From contig NW_019775441.1 in assembly GCF_001039355.2 (NCBI RefSeq), forward strand, positions 262,312 to 326,311: a stretch of DNA of 64,000 nt. Reading direction: 5' to 3'. A model generated the notes under the pieces. The model had not been told where the DNA came from and did no database searches. It saw nothing but the letters and a program-made list of their open reading frames with translations. Below, in pieces: positions 49,552-63,210 of the stretch. The first letter of the stretch is position 1. Every line of letters begins with the position of its first letter. The DNA comes from Lingula anatina. Taxonomy: Eukaryota; Brachiopoda; Lingulata; Lingulida; Lingulidae. The position numbers were made by a program, and so were the translations under genes.

Positions 49552-50977
49552 CTTTTGCTAGCCTCATCTCTAAAAATTGATCATTTATTTTCATTGTATG
49601 AAATCATGTAATAAGCATAAGCACAAAAATTGCACACAAGTGCGAATGTACTTGCACACACACACACACACACACACACACGCATTCACGCACGCATTCA
49701 CGCACACACACTTTCGCTAGCTCGATATTCTATACGAAATGATTTCAATATTCGGCCTACCGCAATTCCGCAGCCAGTGTCTAGTTTTGCCAGGGGTATA
49801 GACACAACATACCGCCCGTTTGTGGCGTCATTTTGACTCACGCACCTCGAGTCGTTTCCATAGCCCTCCACATACACTTTGCTGGAAGGATATTTTGTTC
49901 TAAAGGACGAGTAGTCGTACGGTTTGAACCAGAATACCATATTTCCAGTCAGACAGGACACGGTGTCTGAAAATGTGAAGAAAATTTATGAATTTGTCAA
50001 AGCATCCCTCACCTTACCCCCATCGACCGACAGTAGTACTTCTCCGGCACGTTGCAGTACTTTTGTCGAGAGTGAGATGTTAGGCGAGACTGAAGCTGTC
50101 TAATTAACGTCCACAAACGACCACCATCGACCAAGACGTCCAATAACGTCTACAAATGTCCACCAGAATAAAATGGTTGGGAAATCAATATATATCAACC
50201 AATTCGGTCATTTTTAGTCCAATTTGTCGGCAAGGATCTCGTTGATATCGACGTTTACACCGAGGTTTAAACTTCCGATCTGGAAATAGGTTCCAGCGAA
50301 GAAAAAGGCATTGCAAAATGAGCTTCCCAAGCGCGACTTTTCTGTTGTGTTGGCGGCATCTTGGAGAAAATAAGTGACGTCGTTTTACAAGGTCAGGTAA
50401 TCAGGATTTATTTAAACAAGAAATAGTAAGGGGCATTTACGGCCGACAAAGTATTTTAACAAGTGAAGACGAATATGACCTTAACTATGCATGCAGAGGG
50501 TTAAACCTACAAGCAGAATACGAAATTTCAGCTTCGTTATTTGGACCTTACCGTGCTGGTACCCAAGTAGGTGAAAAAGTTCCGAAATAAAAAAAAATCA
50601 GAAAAATATCCACAAGCAATAGAAACCGTTGTGTTTATGACACGCACAATTATCTCATGTTAAACTCACAAACTTCATATGTGGTGACGCAGCATAGTGC
50701 TGGCACTTTCAAACCATAGAATTCGAGTTATTTTCCAGCATATCATTATAATAATTATAATACTTACAGCTGCCATTTTGTCCTTCAACCACTGATGTTA
50801 TAGACAAGGCAAATAAGATCATCAGTACCCACTAGAAAAAAATCAAAATAACGAAATTCAGAAGAGAAAAAACAACTTTGTTTTACGGGAATGGATGATG
50901 ATGATGATGGCGATGATCAGAGAGAAAGAAATAGAGAGAGAGAGAGGTATACCCACAAATACGGATGCTGATCCCAT
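49202..50977 (-). CDS. ZP-N gene alpha 1, 3' end missing
   Basis: Exons: 50977-50957, 50831-50768, 49966-49761, 49344-49202. Phases 0, 1, 0, 2 fit, giving 144 residues; the last exon should lie to the left, beyond the N at 49007. MGSASVF plus WVLMILFALSITSVVEG form a signal peptide. The rest resembles a ZP-N domain: TVSC, MVFWFKPYDY, SKVYV, DSRC, VVSIPLAK, TGCG, then IYSANFFLS and VSDCKPC. ZP-N has four conserved Cys (C1-C4, C2-C3); a second Cys pair is extra. The start codon is the ATG at 50977: the upstream ATG at 51040 is out of frame in the other copy. ZP-N domains mediate polymerisation of egg-coat and other matrix proteins; the role here is unknown. Confidence 0.62.
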
Positions 50978-51270
50978 AGTTCTGCCGATAACGCTTTGAA
51001 ACCCTTTTCCTCTCCTTTGACTGACGTGTCTCCCTAACATTGATATACCTTTAGTTATGATATATTACAACACGTGTCAGGTTCAGTGAAAAAAAGGGTC
51101 AAAAGCAATTGGCATAATTTCATGCACAATGCGGATGTGACAGTGCGCTTAAAGAAATTAGAGTGAAATTATAACAGACACTGAGGATCAGAACATCTTT
51201 TCGTGTAAAGGTTTATGGTCAATGCACATCCCGTTAAATGCCAAATAGTTAAAGAGTCTTCTCTCTCTTT

Positions 51271-51323
<53 letters not shown>

Positions 51324-51818
51324 TTATTCTAAGTAAAGTTAAAACATTTTCTGACAAAACTTTGTGTACTTTAATATATGTATGCCTTAAAAAATAAATT
51401 ATACTGCAGATAAATATAGTTTTTTCTTTTTGTACTCTTAGCCATAATGGAAAGGGTATACCACATTGTAACCCTCAAGCTATGCATTGTCCTAAATGTT
51501 CAGAATTTGTAAAGAAAATTAGGTGTTGCTGGTTGTGGTTAAGACAGATGCCCTCTCATCCGCGTAACAAACTACGCCCTAGATATGGCCGTGTTATCTG
51601 GGTTATGGTACATGTAATTGGTGCTGTAAGCATTATGGATTCCTTGCTACACGTCCATGTCCTCTGAGTTCACAGTCCTAACGGTAAACCTGTGCTGTAA
51701 GCAACATGGCTTCCTTGTTACACGTCCATTCCCTTTGAGGTCACAGTCCTAACGGTTAACCTTTTCCGGCTGCAACGTTCATGTCCCTTTATAATTGTGG
51801 CTAGAGTCAACGACTGGG

Positions 51819-52060
51819 TTCCCATCCCCAGATCGATCTAACAGGATCGGTCCATCTCCAAGGAGTTTCTCGCTAAATTGCTTTCAGCTTAAGAGGCTAA
51901 GATGTCTGGGACGTCTACTAAAGCTGCTATACGCTAGTTAATTACCGTTTATCGGCTTCAGTACGCGTGACGGACATATAAGCCGCTAAAGTTAATTGCA
52001 ATTAAGTGAGAATCCCCTTGGAGATAGCTCGATCCAAAGTTAGTACTTTGTCTCTGGGAA
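51819..52060 (+). mobile_element. MITE-like element, AGATCGATCT family (copy 2)
   Basis: Left end TTCCCATCCCCAGATCGATC and right end GCTCGATCC..CTCTGGGAA are inverted relative to each other. The interior shares TTAATTACC and GACGGACAT.TAAGCCG with the element at 30.2 kb. Confidence 0.6.
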
Positions 52061-53469
52061 TGGTCACTGTGTGTTCTGATTGCCAGCGGTTTGAAGGGCT
52101 GCATATTAAAGGAACGAATAATGCACCAGACTCAAAGGTATATGATCTTTGGATTTCCGATAGGATACATTTAAGAATTTGTAAAATATAAGTCGTGCGT
52201 TCAAGAACGGAGTTCAGTTAACGGCTGAGTTTATCTTAAGTAAAATGTTAACAAAGAAAGATGAAGGAAAACAAAATACCAAGCGTTTGCCTAAATAGGT
52301 TTTATACCTTGCTATAGGGCCTACATTATTTCGTCGATCGTCAACCGCGATGAACTATGACAAAAAATATCACAAATGTTATCATACAAAAATCACTTAA
52401 AATGGAATATTATTATAAGTTTATTGAGCACTAAATGATATGAGGATACATTTGAACGCTCACTATAGACTACATTATTTACACAATATATAAAGATATA
52501 CAAGTATGCTTACGTGCTAAATTACACGTGTTAATGCATGTTATGCTATAAGGTACTCAATTAGTGGTTGTGATGCATCAAATTGCAGGTGAACTATGTA
52601 TTTTTAACAGCAGTCTTTACAATAGTATGCCTACCTCCTGAGAGTGAGGGAATTGGTAATGAGTTGTCGTACATTAGTTGTTTATCGAAACATAAGGACA
52701 ATGCGTGAATTGTTTTTCACTTGCTAACAATCTCTCTCTCTCTCTTTCTTCAAATCTGTGCATCATAAGGAATAACCCCGCATTTTGTCCTTTTACTAGG
52801 GCCTGTGTATCATTGATGAATATTCTTAAATGATAGAAAATTCAACCCTAACGACCACTTTGGTCAGTATTCCTAACCTCACTGAGTTTTGTCCTTAAAT
52901 ATGGTGAAAACCAAGACATTTACCTGCAAACAGAAAACTTAACACAGTAATAGGAAAACGAGTAAGCGTTCATTTAAAATCCCGTTTAAAAACTGCATTA
53001 TAGTACGCATGTACCTGTATACTGTAGCGTCAGTGCTGTCTTTTTTTAATAAATGAAAAAATGTTCAAATGTTACCGAAAAGGTGTGTCATGCATATCTT
53101 TTCAACAAACAATTATACATGACACTACAAGTCTCAGAACGAGTTACTTCCTTACTATATGCCTTGATGTTTTATGAAACATCTATACGAAACAGGCAAA
53201 TTCATTTTGGCAGTCTGCATGCTCAGATGGTTCCATTTGCCTCTGACTCTTCCCACAAACCATTTGGTCAAGCAGTTTTTTTTTTTTACAAATATCACGA
53301 ATTGTTTTTAATGACAGAACTGAAACAGCATTATTTTGTAACTGAGACAAAAATATTAAATTAATATATGACCTGTACTGTTTTGATAATGTTCAACAGG
53401 TGTGGCTCATAATAAGGTCAGATATAAAGGCGAAAGATTGTCTAAGTGTCATCTTTTGAACGCGAGGTT

Positions 53470-55801
53470 TCAGGAAAACAAAAGCCACGTGCCTATCCAA
53501 GACACAATTGTCAATAAATTCAAAGTACATGTGCTCGAAGCTTCACTGTCCGGCGGTGATCTGAAACCAAATAAAAAACAAGGAAAATATTATTCTTTTT
53601 ATTTTTATCTTGTAATGCGAGGATAAGAAATAAGATGACATAACGCGGTTCCGTAAAATGACCAAAATGTTGCCAGAAAGATATTAGGATTCGTGTTTTG
53701 AACAATGATTAATTGGTTAAATTCCACTCTAGCTGTTATTTTCCGTATTATTATGGCGTTTTCGAAACTTTTCCTTTAGTGCCGAAAGTAAACTTTCTCC
53801 TCCATACCCATTCAAAACAATATCGCAATGGTTAAAAATTTCATTTTGTTTTGTCCGATAGGCGTTCATTGCCAAGTTTCGCCATTTATGATTCATTTTT
53901 CTTAACATGTATGTCGTTTTGTCCTTTTATAAACAGGGTCTTTTTGGCCAGAAATACATGGGCATACTTACGTGGGCTGTTGGACGATAATTGGACTTCC
54001 ATTGGAAACCGTCTGGCATGGCTTACAATTCACCACGAGGATGAGATAATCCCGGAGCTGGATAATCTGCTCTGTATGGCGTAGAACAAAAGTTGCATTG
54101 TACATGTCACACTCCATCTTCTTGTGCTAAAATAAATAAATAAATAAATAGATGATTATATTAATGAAATTAATAAATCAATTAATCAATGCAATGACAA
54201 GTTACATGCGAATTTTGTAACTCTTGTAATTTTGTAACACAATCGCTTCTTTATTCGTGTAAACCACATATGTAGATCTATTTCATGCGTATTTAAATTT
54301 TCAAAACTAAAAACTTTAAAAGAAATGAACGGTCTGGTTAACTGATAGCACTGGTTATACGTTGAGTCGCGGGCAATATTCCTTGGCTGCACGGGTATAC
54401 ACGCACCGCATTCACAGCGTCAGTTTCAGCCTCATCTCCCACAACCACATTGGTTTGAGCATTTTCCATTTTGAAACCTTTCCTCTAATGTGATTCAAAT
54501 AAAAGCAAACTAAAAAATGCTAGGCTATTATTTATACTTTTTGGTATATTTTTCATAAAATACCAGCTTGAAATTAATTATTTGGTGATTTTCAAAACAA
54601 TATTGTGTAATGAAAAACGTGCGGTTATTGTTATCAGTTATTCATCTTTGGGTCTGTTCCCACAACTTTAGATCGATCTATCACCGCGGGGAGTCTCACC
54701 AGACTACCGTCAGATAATCCCCCTTAAGTGTCCGTCCCCGCCCACTACAAGCCGTAAGGGGCAATTAAATTTCGTGTCCGCCCGGCTGACAGCTATTCAG
54801 CGCGAACCCCCAGGGAGTTAGGTCGATCCAAAGTAGGTCGATCTAATCTATGGAAATGGGGTGTTTGTCAAAGCCGTACCGTGACGCCACATCCGGAGTT
54901 GTCTTTGGCAAGGGGAATTCTGATCAAGTTCCATTCCATGGTGTCATTAAATTGCCCCACACAATTCGTGTCATTCCCATGGCCTTGTGCATATATCTTA
55001 CTGGAGGGATAGCGCGCTCTGAAGGCCGCGTAGTCGTTCGGTTTGAACCAGAATCTCATTTCTTCTGTAAAACAGGTGAAGTTAACTGAAAATGGAAGGA
55101 ATTATTTGACTTGTTAAATTGTAGCCAGCTTCCCCTTGATATCAATCTGAAGACAAATTGTTTTTTTTTTTAAATTATTATTTTCTTTTCTTTATTAAGT
55201 TAAATATCTGTTTACTTATTGCATGAAAATAAAGATATTTTGTGATTAATGAACATAATTTAGCTCCTATATGTATAAAGTGATATTAATTTGTAATTAA
55301 TTAAAAAGTACAATATTCGAGATCACAGATGGGTTATGATGTTTGCGAGATACGGTAATGACTATATTTGATAGGACTAGCACAACTCGTACAGGAGGCA
55401 AGACTCATGATCAGCTACATTATGTAGTACAGGATACACATGTATACCTGCTACGTGATTATATTAGGTACATATACTCGAACAAGAACGGCTAAAAGAA
55501 AAGCTAAACCCATTAGTAAACCTATTAAATGTTACACTAAGGCAAATTACAAAATACATTATTTGAGGAAAATGTTAAACTTATATAAGCTTATACATCA
55601 TCCTAAAAGAGCAGTGAAAAACCATTCACAAAGTATTTCTTTTACTTGGGCTTTTCTTTAACTCTTTTATTTAATTACTTTCGTATCCAAGCTGTTGTTT
55701 TGTTTGTTCGTTTTTCTCCAATCATACTCATACTCACAGACGCCCTCTGCTATTACTACTGCTGATGCTTTGTGCCAGCCGCAGATTAATATTAACAGCC
55801 A
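53470..55801 (-). CDS. ZP-N gene beta 1: signal peptide, one ZP-N-like domain, GPI-type tail (first exon not located)
   Basis: Exons 2-5: 55801-55738, 55085-54880, 54126-53972, 53560-53470 (TGA). Exons 2 and 3 have exactly the lengths of the alpha gene (64 and 206 bp) and all phases match. Exon 2 encodes a hydrophobic leader (WLLILICGWHKASAVVIAEG). Exon 3 reads FNFTC, MRFWFKPNDY, YPSSKIYAQG, DTNC, IRIPLAK, SGCG; exon 4 adds MECDMYNATFVLRH and VVNCKPCQTVSN. Exon 5 is short: TSPPDSEASSTC, then LNLLTIVSWIGTWLLFS and stop, typical of a GPI-anchor signal. There is no ZP-C domain, furin site or transmembrane helix. About 178 residues are expected in total. The upstream first exon (a few codons, by analogy with alpha) was not found. 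Confidence 0.6.
54128..54150. repeat. (TTTA)n forming the acceptor tract of beta 1 exon 4
   Basis: On the minus strand a TTTATTTATTTATTTTAG array runs straight into exon 4 and serves as its polypyrimidine tract. It has about five units here against about fourteen in the right copy (63160-63220). Confidence 0.8.
54658..54856 (-). mobile_element. MITE-like element, AGATCGATCT family (copy 3)
   Basis: Reverse-complement relative of the element at 30.2 kb. It ends only about 25 bases from the donor of exon 3 of beta 1, so it forms the start of that intron. Confidence 0.65.
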
Positions 55802-56089
55802 CTAAAAATAAAAAAGAAATATGAAAGCGAAAGTAATCGTAAAGGGGTAATGTAATGATACAACACGAACGCGATAATAACTAGGGATCCGGGACTGACT
55901 CTCTATAAACAGAAACACATTCAATCGCAATGTGTATCATAACATTGCATAACAATAAATGACTTTCTAAAAGAGGTGAGTGCAGTATTCATTATTCATT
56001 GAAATCCGTGATTTTAATTAAATTAAGAACTTCTTAAGGAAAGGTTTCATTTGACTGTATCAAACCAGTCTATCATGCACAAGACTAAA

Positions 56090-56123
<34 letters not shown>

Positions 56124-56997
56124 ACATACATACACACAAACACACACACACACAAACAAACAAACACACCATAAATACGCGTATACAAACAAACACACGT
56201 GCGCGCACACACGCTCACCCTCACCCACAAACATGCGCTCACACACATATATATGCACACATACACAAACTATTGCACACAGATACAGGCACCTACACAG
56301 AGGCGCGCACACGCCATTAATTGAGTACAACTAAGAGTTTTAAAATATACAATCAGTCGTCCTTATTGGGTCTCATATAAAATGAATGGTTTAAAGTTAG
56401 ACATTATCCCGTATCCCGTAAACAAACAGAGGTTAAATGATAAGATCTGTAATTTTTCAAAAGCTTAGATACATTGACAAACAAGACAATAACATCAGGA
56501 AATAAAAGAAAATTTATTATCTAAACCTGCTGATTATGCGCCGATAAGTATAGCTGGGTGTAACCAGATAAAAAGGTCAACAGCGCATATCAATATAATC
56601 AGATTATATCTGTGATAGTTTATTGAGCGAGCGAGAGAGAGAGAGAGACTGACTCACTTACACAAAGCTGTACAAACGCCATTTCCACGTTTCTCTCTAG
56701 TTTTTTATGCGTTTTACACGTCCTCCAAGCATCGGCATTGCATTCATGTATTATGCGCCTACGAATATGTAGTTCTGAAAGAAGGTAATGCATTCATACA
56801 AGACTATTTTCAAAAATGAATTAAAAAGTTAAACTGAAGAATAAGTCTTATAGCAATTGATGCTTCTTATGAAATAGTTTATGAAATATTTAAGATATAT
56901 CACGTGTATTCATTTGGCACATAAAAGACCACGGTAGATTATGGTCATTGCAAATTATTTCCAAACTGACATGGCAGTAAATAAGGCTTGCAAAATG

Positions 56998-57049
<52 letters not shown>

Positions 57050-57184
57050 AACACACACACATTCTCTCTCTCTCTCACTATTTCTAGTTCAAAGGCCATT
57101 TATAAATATAACATTGTTTGAATAATGAATGGATTATTATCTCTTTAATTCTCTCTCTCACACACACACACACACTCTCTCGCC

Positions 57185-57218
<34 letters not shown>

Positions 57219-58165
57219 AAATTGTGTTTGCACATGCCCTAAAGCTACATGCCACTCTTTGCTGCCTTCATAGCAAACAGAGTACATTTAGTATCACCAG
57301 CCTGAGGTATTAGTGCAGCACGTCTCCTCTGGGGCTTGGACACACACCCTGGCGGTAATAATGATAGGTTCCATATACTTTACAGTGCTCGTGCTATTCT
57401 TTTTCTGACTTAAATTACCAGTGACACATAGATTCCCCCAAGGCTAGTACTCTCAATTTCATCCTTTTTCGTGAAATTGTAAAGAAATTTAGGTGGAGCT
57501 GATTCTAAGTGAGAAAAATGCTATCCTTACTATTTCACAAATTACATCTGCTTCGGATATGGGTCATGGCTGTGTATCAATAACAGCTTCGCGTAGTCTT
57601 AATGCTTCCTACCATCAAACCTCACAAGAATGTAAGAAACCCTTACGTACCTTATTGCGTCCGCAACCATTTCTGCGCGCTTTTAAACTAAGAAATGTCT
57701 TAATTAGATTCTATAAACGAATTGACCTTATTACGCTATCAAAATGACGAAGGCAGCCATTGCAGAGTGCGCATACTCCTCTATTCGTAGAATGACATGA
57801 GGGTTATGAATTTTGCAAAAGTTCAGAATATCGTCTTCGCTTCCAGCTATTTTGTTTTGGTTGAATTATTCATTTTTCCAATACATGTTCGTTCATCTAA
57901 TATTCTTTGTAGGAAACGCCTTAGCAACATGTGATTATGCCACACCTTGGGCGAATAAAACGTTTTCGTCCAAGGCCAGACCAAAACAAAGGAGGGAAAA
58001 ATAATATTACATTGTCTTGATAGGTATGAAAAGAGGAAAAAGTCAATCCGACATTATAAAGAGCATAGTTTTGTGAAACTTGTAGCGCCTTTTCTCGCCT
58101 TAGAACTTCATGCGGAGTTGGGATGGATAAACAATGGCTTCATACGGTGGCCCTATGAGGCCATC
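55802..58165. other. upstream of beta 1 and spacer between segmental copies, no gene seen
   Basis: Contains (CA)n at about 56089-56260 and (TC)n/(CA)n at 57001-57080 and 57153-57210. No exon was supported. The missing first exon of beta 1, or the last exon of the right alpha gene, may be here. Confidence 0.4.
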
Positions 58166-58335
58166 NAAAAAAAACTTTTTAGAAAAAAAAAAAAAACAGG
58201 GACTAACTTTGGATGTAAAAAAAGATTCATTGACCATTGGTAAGTATGGGGAAATTATTGTTTACTCCAGAAAAAATTCATTTTTTGGCCAAAACGAAGA
58301 GTTATTATCCCTTTAAAGAGAAGGCCTTAACTTAC

Positions 58336-60027
58336 GTCACAACGACGATTGTATTGGAGACCGTCAAACATGGTTTGCAATCGCTCACACCTATCGAAGT
58401 ATCCGTGGCTAGGTCCAGTTCGTCATTATGGCTTAGAAAAAAGTTAGCACTGTAGATATCACAACTTCCTTTCGTATACTGAAAGGGAAATTTTCGATTT
58501 AATATTATTGCAATTTCTATATGAGGTGACTGATATGATACTGAAACACAAGACGAATATGATACATGAGCTTTACTATCTGTTTTTTTTTCTTTGTGTG
58601 TGTGTGTGTGTGTGTGTGTTTGTTTGTTTTCCTTTTGCTAGCCTCATCCCTAAAAACTGATCATTTATGTACGTTTTACATTGTTTGAAATCATGTATCA
58701 TGCTAATGTACTTGCACACACACACACTCACACACACACACGCATTCACACACACACACGCACACACTTTCGCTAGCTCGATATTCTACACGAAATGATT
58801 TCAATATTCGGCCTACCGAAATTCCGCAGCCAGTGTTTTGCTTTGCCAGGGGTATAGACACAACATACCGCCCGTTTGTGGCGTCATTTTGACTCACGCA
58901 CCTCGAGTCGTTTCCATAGCCCTGCACATACACTTTGCTGGAGGGATATTTTGTTCTAAAGGACGAGTAGTCGTACGGTTTGAACCAGAATACCATATTT
59001 CCAGTCAGACAGGACACGGTATCTGAAAATGTGAAGAAAATGTATGAATTTGTCAAAGCATCTTCCACCTTACCCCCATCGACCGACAGTGGTACTTCTC
59101 CGGCACGTTGCAGTACTTTTGTGAGATGTTAGGCGAGACTGAAGCTGTCTAATTAACGTCCACAAACGACCACCATCGACCAAGGCGTCCAATAACGTCT
59201 ACAAATGTCCACCAGCATAAAATGCTTGGGAAATCAATACATGTATATATCAACCAATTCGGTCATTTTTAGTCCAATTTGTCGGCAATGATCTCGTTGA
59301 TATCGACGTTTACACCGAGGTTTAAACTTCCGATCTGGAAATAGGTTCCAGCGAAGAAAAAGGCATTACAAAATGAGCTTCCCAAGCGGGACTTTCCTGT
59401 TGTGTTGGCGGCATCTTGGAGAAAATAAGTGACGTCATTTTACAAGGTCAGGTATTCAGGATTTATTTAAACAAGAAATAGTAAGGGGGCATTTACGGCC
59501 GACAAGGTATTTTAACAAGTGAAGACGAATATGACCTTACTATGCATGCAGAGGGTTAAACCTACAAGCAGAATACAAAATTTCAGCTTCGTCTTTTGGA
59601 CCTTACCGTGTTGGTACCCAAGTAGGTGAAAAAGTTCCGAAATAAAAAAAAATCAGAAAAATATCCACAAGCAATAGAAACCGTTGTGTTTATGACACGC
59701 TCAATTATCTCATGTTAAACCCACAAACTTCATATGTGGTGACGCAGCATAGTGCTGGCATTTTCAAACCATAAAATTAGGGATATTTTCCAGCATATCA
59801 TTATAATAGTTATAATACTTACAGCTGCCATTTTGTCCTTCAACCACTGATGTTATAGACAAGGCAAATAAGATCATCAGTACCAACTAGAAAAAAATCA
59901 AAATGACGAAATTCAGAAGAGAAAAACAACAACTTTGTTTTACGGGAATGGAAGATGATGATGATGATGATGATGATGAGAAAGAGAGAGAGAGAAGTAT
60001 ACCCACATATACGGATGCTGATCCCAT
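58336..60027 (-). CDS. ZP-N gene alpha 2, 3' end missing
   Basis: Exons 60027-60007, 59886-59823, 59022-58817, 58478-58336, identical in length and phase to alpha 1. The leader starts MGSASVY, then LVLMILFALS. In the ZP-N exon I count four amino-acid changes (E/Q, L/Q, D/N, A/S) and three silent ones against alpha 1; the last visible exon has one change (L/S). All cysteines are kept. The terminal exon is not seen and should lie left of the N at 58166. Confidence 0.6.
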
Positions 60028-60311
60028 AGCTCTGCCTTTGAAATCCTTTTTCTCTCCTTTGACTGATGTGTCTCCCTAACATTGATATACCTTTAGTTAT
60101 GATATGTTACAACACGTGTCAGGTTCAGTAAAAAAAGGGTCAAAAGCAATTGGCATAATTTCATGCACAATGCGGATGTGTCGATGCGCTTAAAGAAATT
60201 AGAGTGAAATTATGACAGACATTGAGGATCAAAACATCTTTTCTTGTGAAGGTTTATGGTCAATGCACATCCAGTTAAATGCCAAATAGTTAAATAGGCT
60301 TCTCTCTCTTT

Positions 60312-60357
<46 letters not shown>

Positions 60358-60867
60358 CACACACACTTATTCTAAGTAAAGTTAAAACATTTTCTGACAA
60401 AACTTTGTGTACTATAATACCGGTATATGCAAGCCTTTAAAAACAAATTATACTGCAGATAAATATAGTTTTTTCTTTTTGTACTCGTAGCCATAATGGA
60501 AAGGGTATACCACATTGTAACCCCCAAGCTATGCATTGTCCTAAATGTTCAGAATTTGTAAAGAAAATTAGGTGTTGCTGATTGTGGTTAAGATAGATGC
60601 CCTCTCATCCGCGTAACAAACTACGCCCGAGATATGGCCGTGTTATCTGGGTTATGGTACATGTAATTGGTGCTGTAAGCAACATGGCTTCCTTGCTACA
60701 CGTCCATGCCCTCTGAGTTCACAGTCCTAACGGTAAACTTGTGCTGTAAGCAACATGGCCTCCTTGTTACACGTCCATTCCCTCTGAGTTCACAGTTCTA
60801 ACGGTTAACCTTTTCCGGCTGCAACGTTCATGTCCCTTTATAATTGTGGCTAGAGTCAACGACTGGG

Positions 60868-61110
60868 TTCCCATCCCCAGATCGATCTAATAGGATCGAT
60901 CCATCTCCAAGGGGTTTCTCGCTAAATTGCTTTCAGCTTAAGAGGCTAAGATGTCTGGGACGTCTACTAAAGCTGCTAAACGCTAGTTAATTACCGCTTA
61001 TCGGCTTCAGTACGCGTGACAGACATATAAGCCGCTAAAGTTAATTGCAATTAAGTGAGAATCCCCTTGGAGATAGTTCGATCCAAAGTAAGTACGATAG
61101 TTTCTGGGAA
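60868..61110 (+). mobile_element. MITE-like element, AGATCGATCT family (copy 4)
   Basis: Segmental-duplication counterpart of the element at 51819-52060. Confidence 0.6.
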
Positions 61111-62504
61111 TGGTCACTGTGTGTTCTGATTGCCAGCGTTTTGAAAGACTGCATATTAAAGGAACGAATAATGCACCAGACCCAAAGGTATATAATCTTT
61201 GGATTACCGATTTAAGAATTTGTAAAATATAAGTCGTGCGTTCAAGAACGGAATTAAGTTAACGGCTGAGTTTATCTTAAGTAAAATGTTAACTAAGAAA
61301 GATGAAGGAAAACAAAATACCATGCGTTTTCCTAAATAGGTTTTATACCTTGCTATAGGGCCTACATTATTTCGTCTATCGTCAACCGCGATGAACTATG
61401 ACAAAAACTATCACAAATGTTATCATATAAAAATCACTTAAAATGGAATATTATGATAAGTTTATTGAGCACTAAATGATATGAGGATCCATTTGCAGGC
61501 TCACTATAGACTACATTATTTACACAATATATAAAGATATACAAGTATATGCTTACGTGCTAAATTACACGCATGTTATAGCATGTTATGCTATAAGGTA
61601 CTCAATTAGTGGTTGTGATGTATTAAATTACAGGTGAACTATGTATTTTTAACAGCAGTCTTTACAATAGTATGTCTACCTCCTGAGAGTGAGGGAATTG
61701 GTAATGAGTTGTCGTACATTAGTTGTTTATCGAAACATAAGGACAATGCGTGAATTATTTTTCAGTTGCTAATAAGCTCTCTCTCTTTCTTCAAATATGC
61801 ATCCTAAGGAATAATCCCGCATTTTGTCCTTTTACTAGGGCCTGTGTATCATTGATGAATATTCTTAAATGATAGAAAATTCGACCCTAACGACCACTAT
61901 GGTCAGTATTCCTAACCTCACTGAGTTTTGTCCTTAAATATGGTGAAAATCAAGACATTTACCTGCAAACAGAAAACCTAACACAGTAATAGGAAAACGA
62001 GTAAATGTTCATATAAAATCCCGTTTAAAAACTACATTGTAGTACGCATGTACCTGTATACTGTAGCGTCAGTGCTGTCTTTTTTAAATAAATGAAAAAA
62101 ATGTTCAAATGTCACCGGAAGGTGTGTCATGCATGTCTTTTCAACACGTAATTATACATAACACTACGAGTCTCAGAACGAGTTATTTTGTTACTATATG
62201 CCTTGATGTTTTATGAAATATCTATACAAAACAGGCAAATTCATTTTGGCAGTCTGCATGCTCAGATGGTTCCATTTGCCTCTGACTCTTCCCACAAACC
62301 ATTTGGTCAAGCAGTTTTTTTTACAAATATCACGAATTGTTTTTAATGACAGAACTGAAACAGCATTATTTTGTAACTGAGACAAAAATATTAAATTAAT
62401 ATATGACCTGTACTGTTTTGATAATGTTCAACAGGTGTGGCTCATAATAAGGTCAGATATAAAGGCGAAAGATTGTCTAAGTGTCATCTTTTGAACACGA
62501 GGTT

Positions 62505-63163
62505 TCAGGAAAACAAAAGCCACGTGCCTATCCAAGTCGCAATTGTCAACAAATTCAAAGTACATGTGCTCGAAGCTTCACTGTCCGGCGGTGATCTGAA
62601 ACCAAATAAAAAACAAGGAAAATATTATTCTTTTTATTTTTATCTTGTAATGCGAGGATAAGAAATAAGATGACATGACGCGGTTCCGTAAAATGACCAA
62701 AATGTTGCCAGAAAGATATTAGGATTCGTGTTTTGAACAATGATTAATTGGTTAAATTCCACTCTGTTATTTTCCGTATTATTATGGTGTTTTCGATACT
62801 TTTCCTTTAGTGCCCAAAGTAAACTTACTCCTCCATACCCATTCAAAACAATATCGCAATGGTTAAATATTTCATTTTGTTTTGTCCGATAGGCGTTCAT
62901 TGCCAAGTTTCGCCATTTATGATTCATTTTTCCTAACATGTATGTCGTTTTGTCCTTTTATAAACAGGGTCTTTTTGGCCAGAAATACATGGGCATACTT
63001 ACGTGGGCTGTTGGACGATAATTGGACTTCCATTGGAAACCGTTTGGCATGGTTTACAATTCACCACGAGGATGAGATAATCCCGGAGCTGAATAATCTG
63101 CTCTGTATGGCGTAGAACAAAAGTTGCATTGTACATGTCACACTCCATCTTCTTGTGCTAAAA

Positions 63164-63210
<47 letters not shown>

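Larger units (their letters stand above)
49015..54940. repeat. segmental duplication, left copy
   Basis: Near-identical to 58167-64000, roughly 95-98% by eye with many single-base and short indel differences, at a spacing of 9.07-9.13 kb. The left edges of both copies lie next to single Ns (49007, 58166) and begin with the same A-rich leader and ACAGGGACTAACTTTGGATG. The right limit of the homology cannot be seen because the right copy runs out of the window. Confidence 0.85.

Noticed and set aside
50858-51040. ATG at 51040 as start of ZP-N alpha 1
   Set aside because: In the right copy the same ATG is in another frame because of small indels. Only the ATG at 50977 (60027 in the right copy) keeps the leader frame in both.
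53402-53626. Plus-strand frame repeated at 62437
   Set aside because: Antisense to the terminal GPI-tail exon of the beta genes.
56051-56330. His/Thr- or Cys/Val-rich frames over CA, TG, TC and GA repeats (also 38467, 44471, 49374, 49630, 57084)
   Set aside because: Translated microsatellites.
57493-57747. 84-codon plus-strand frame
   Set aside because: No recognisable motif, no splice context and no copy elsewhere; likely chance.
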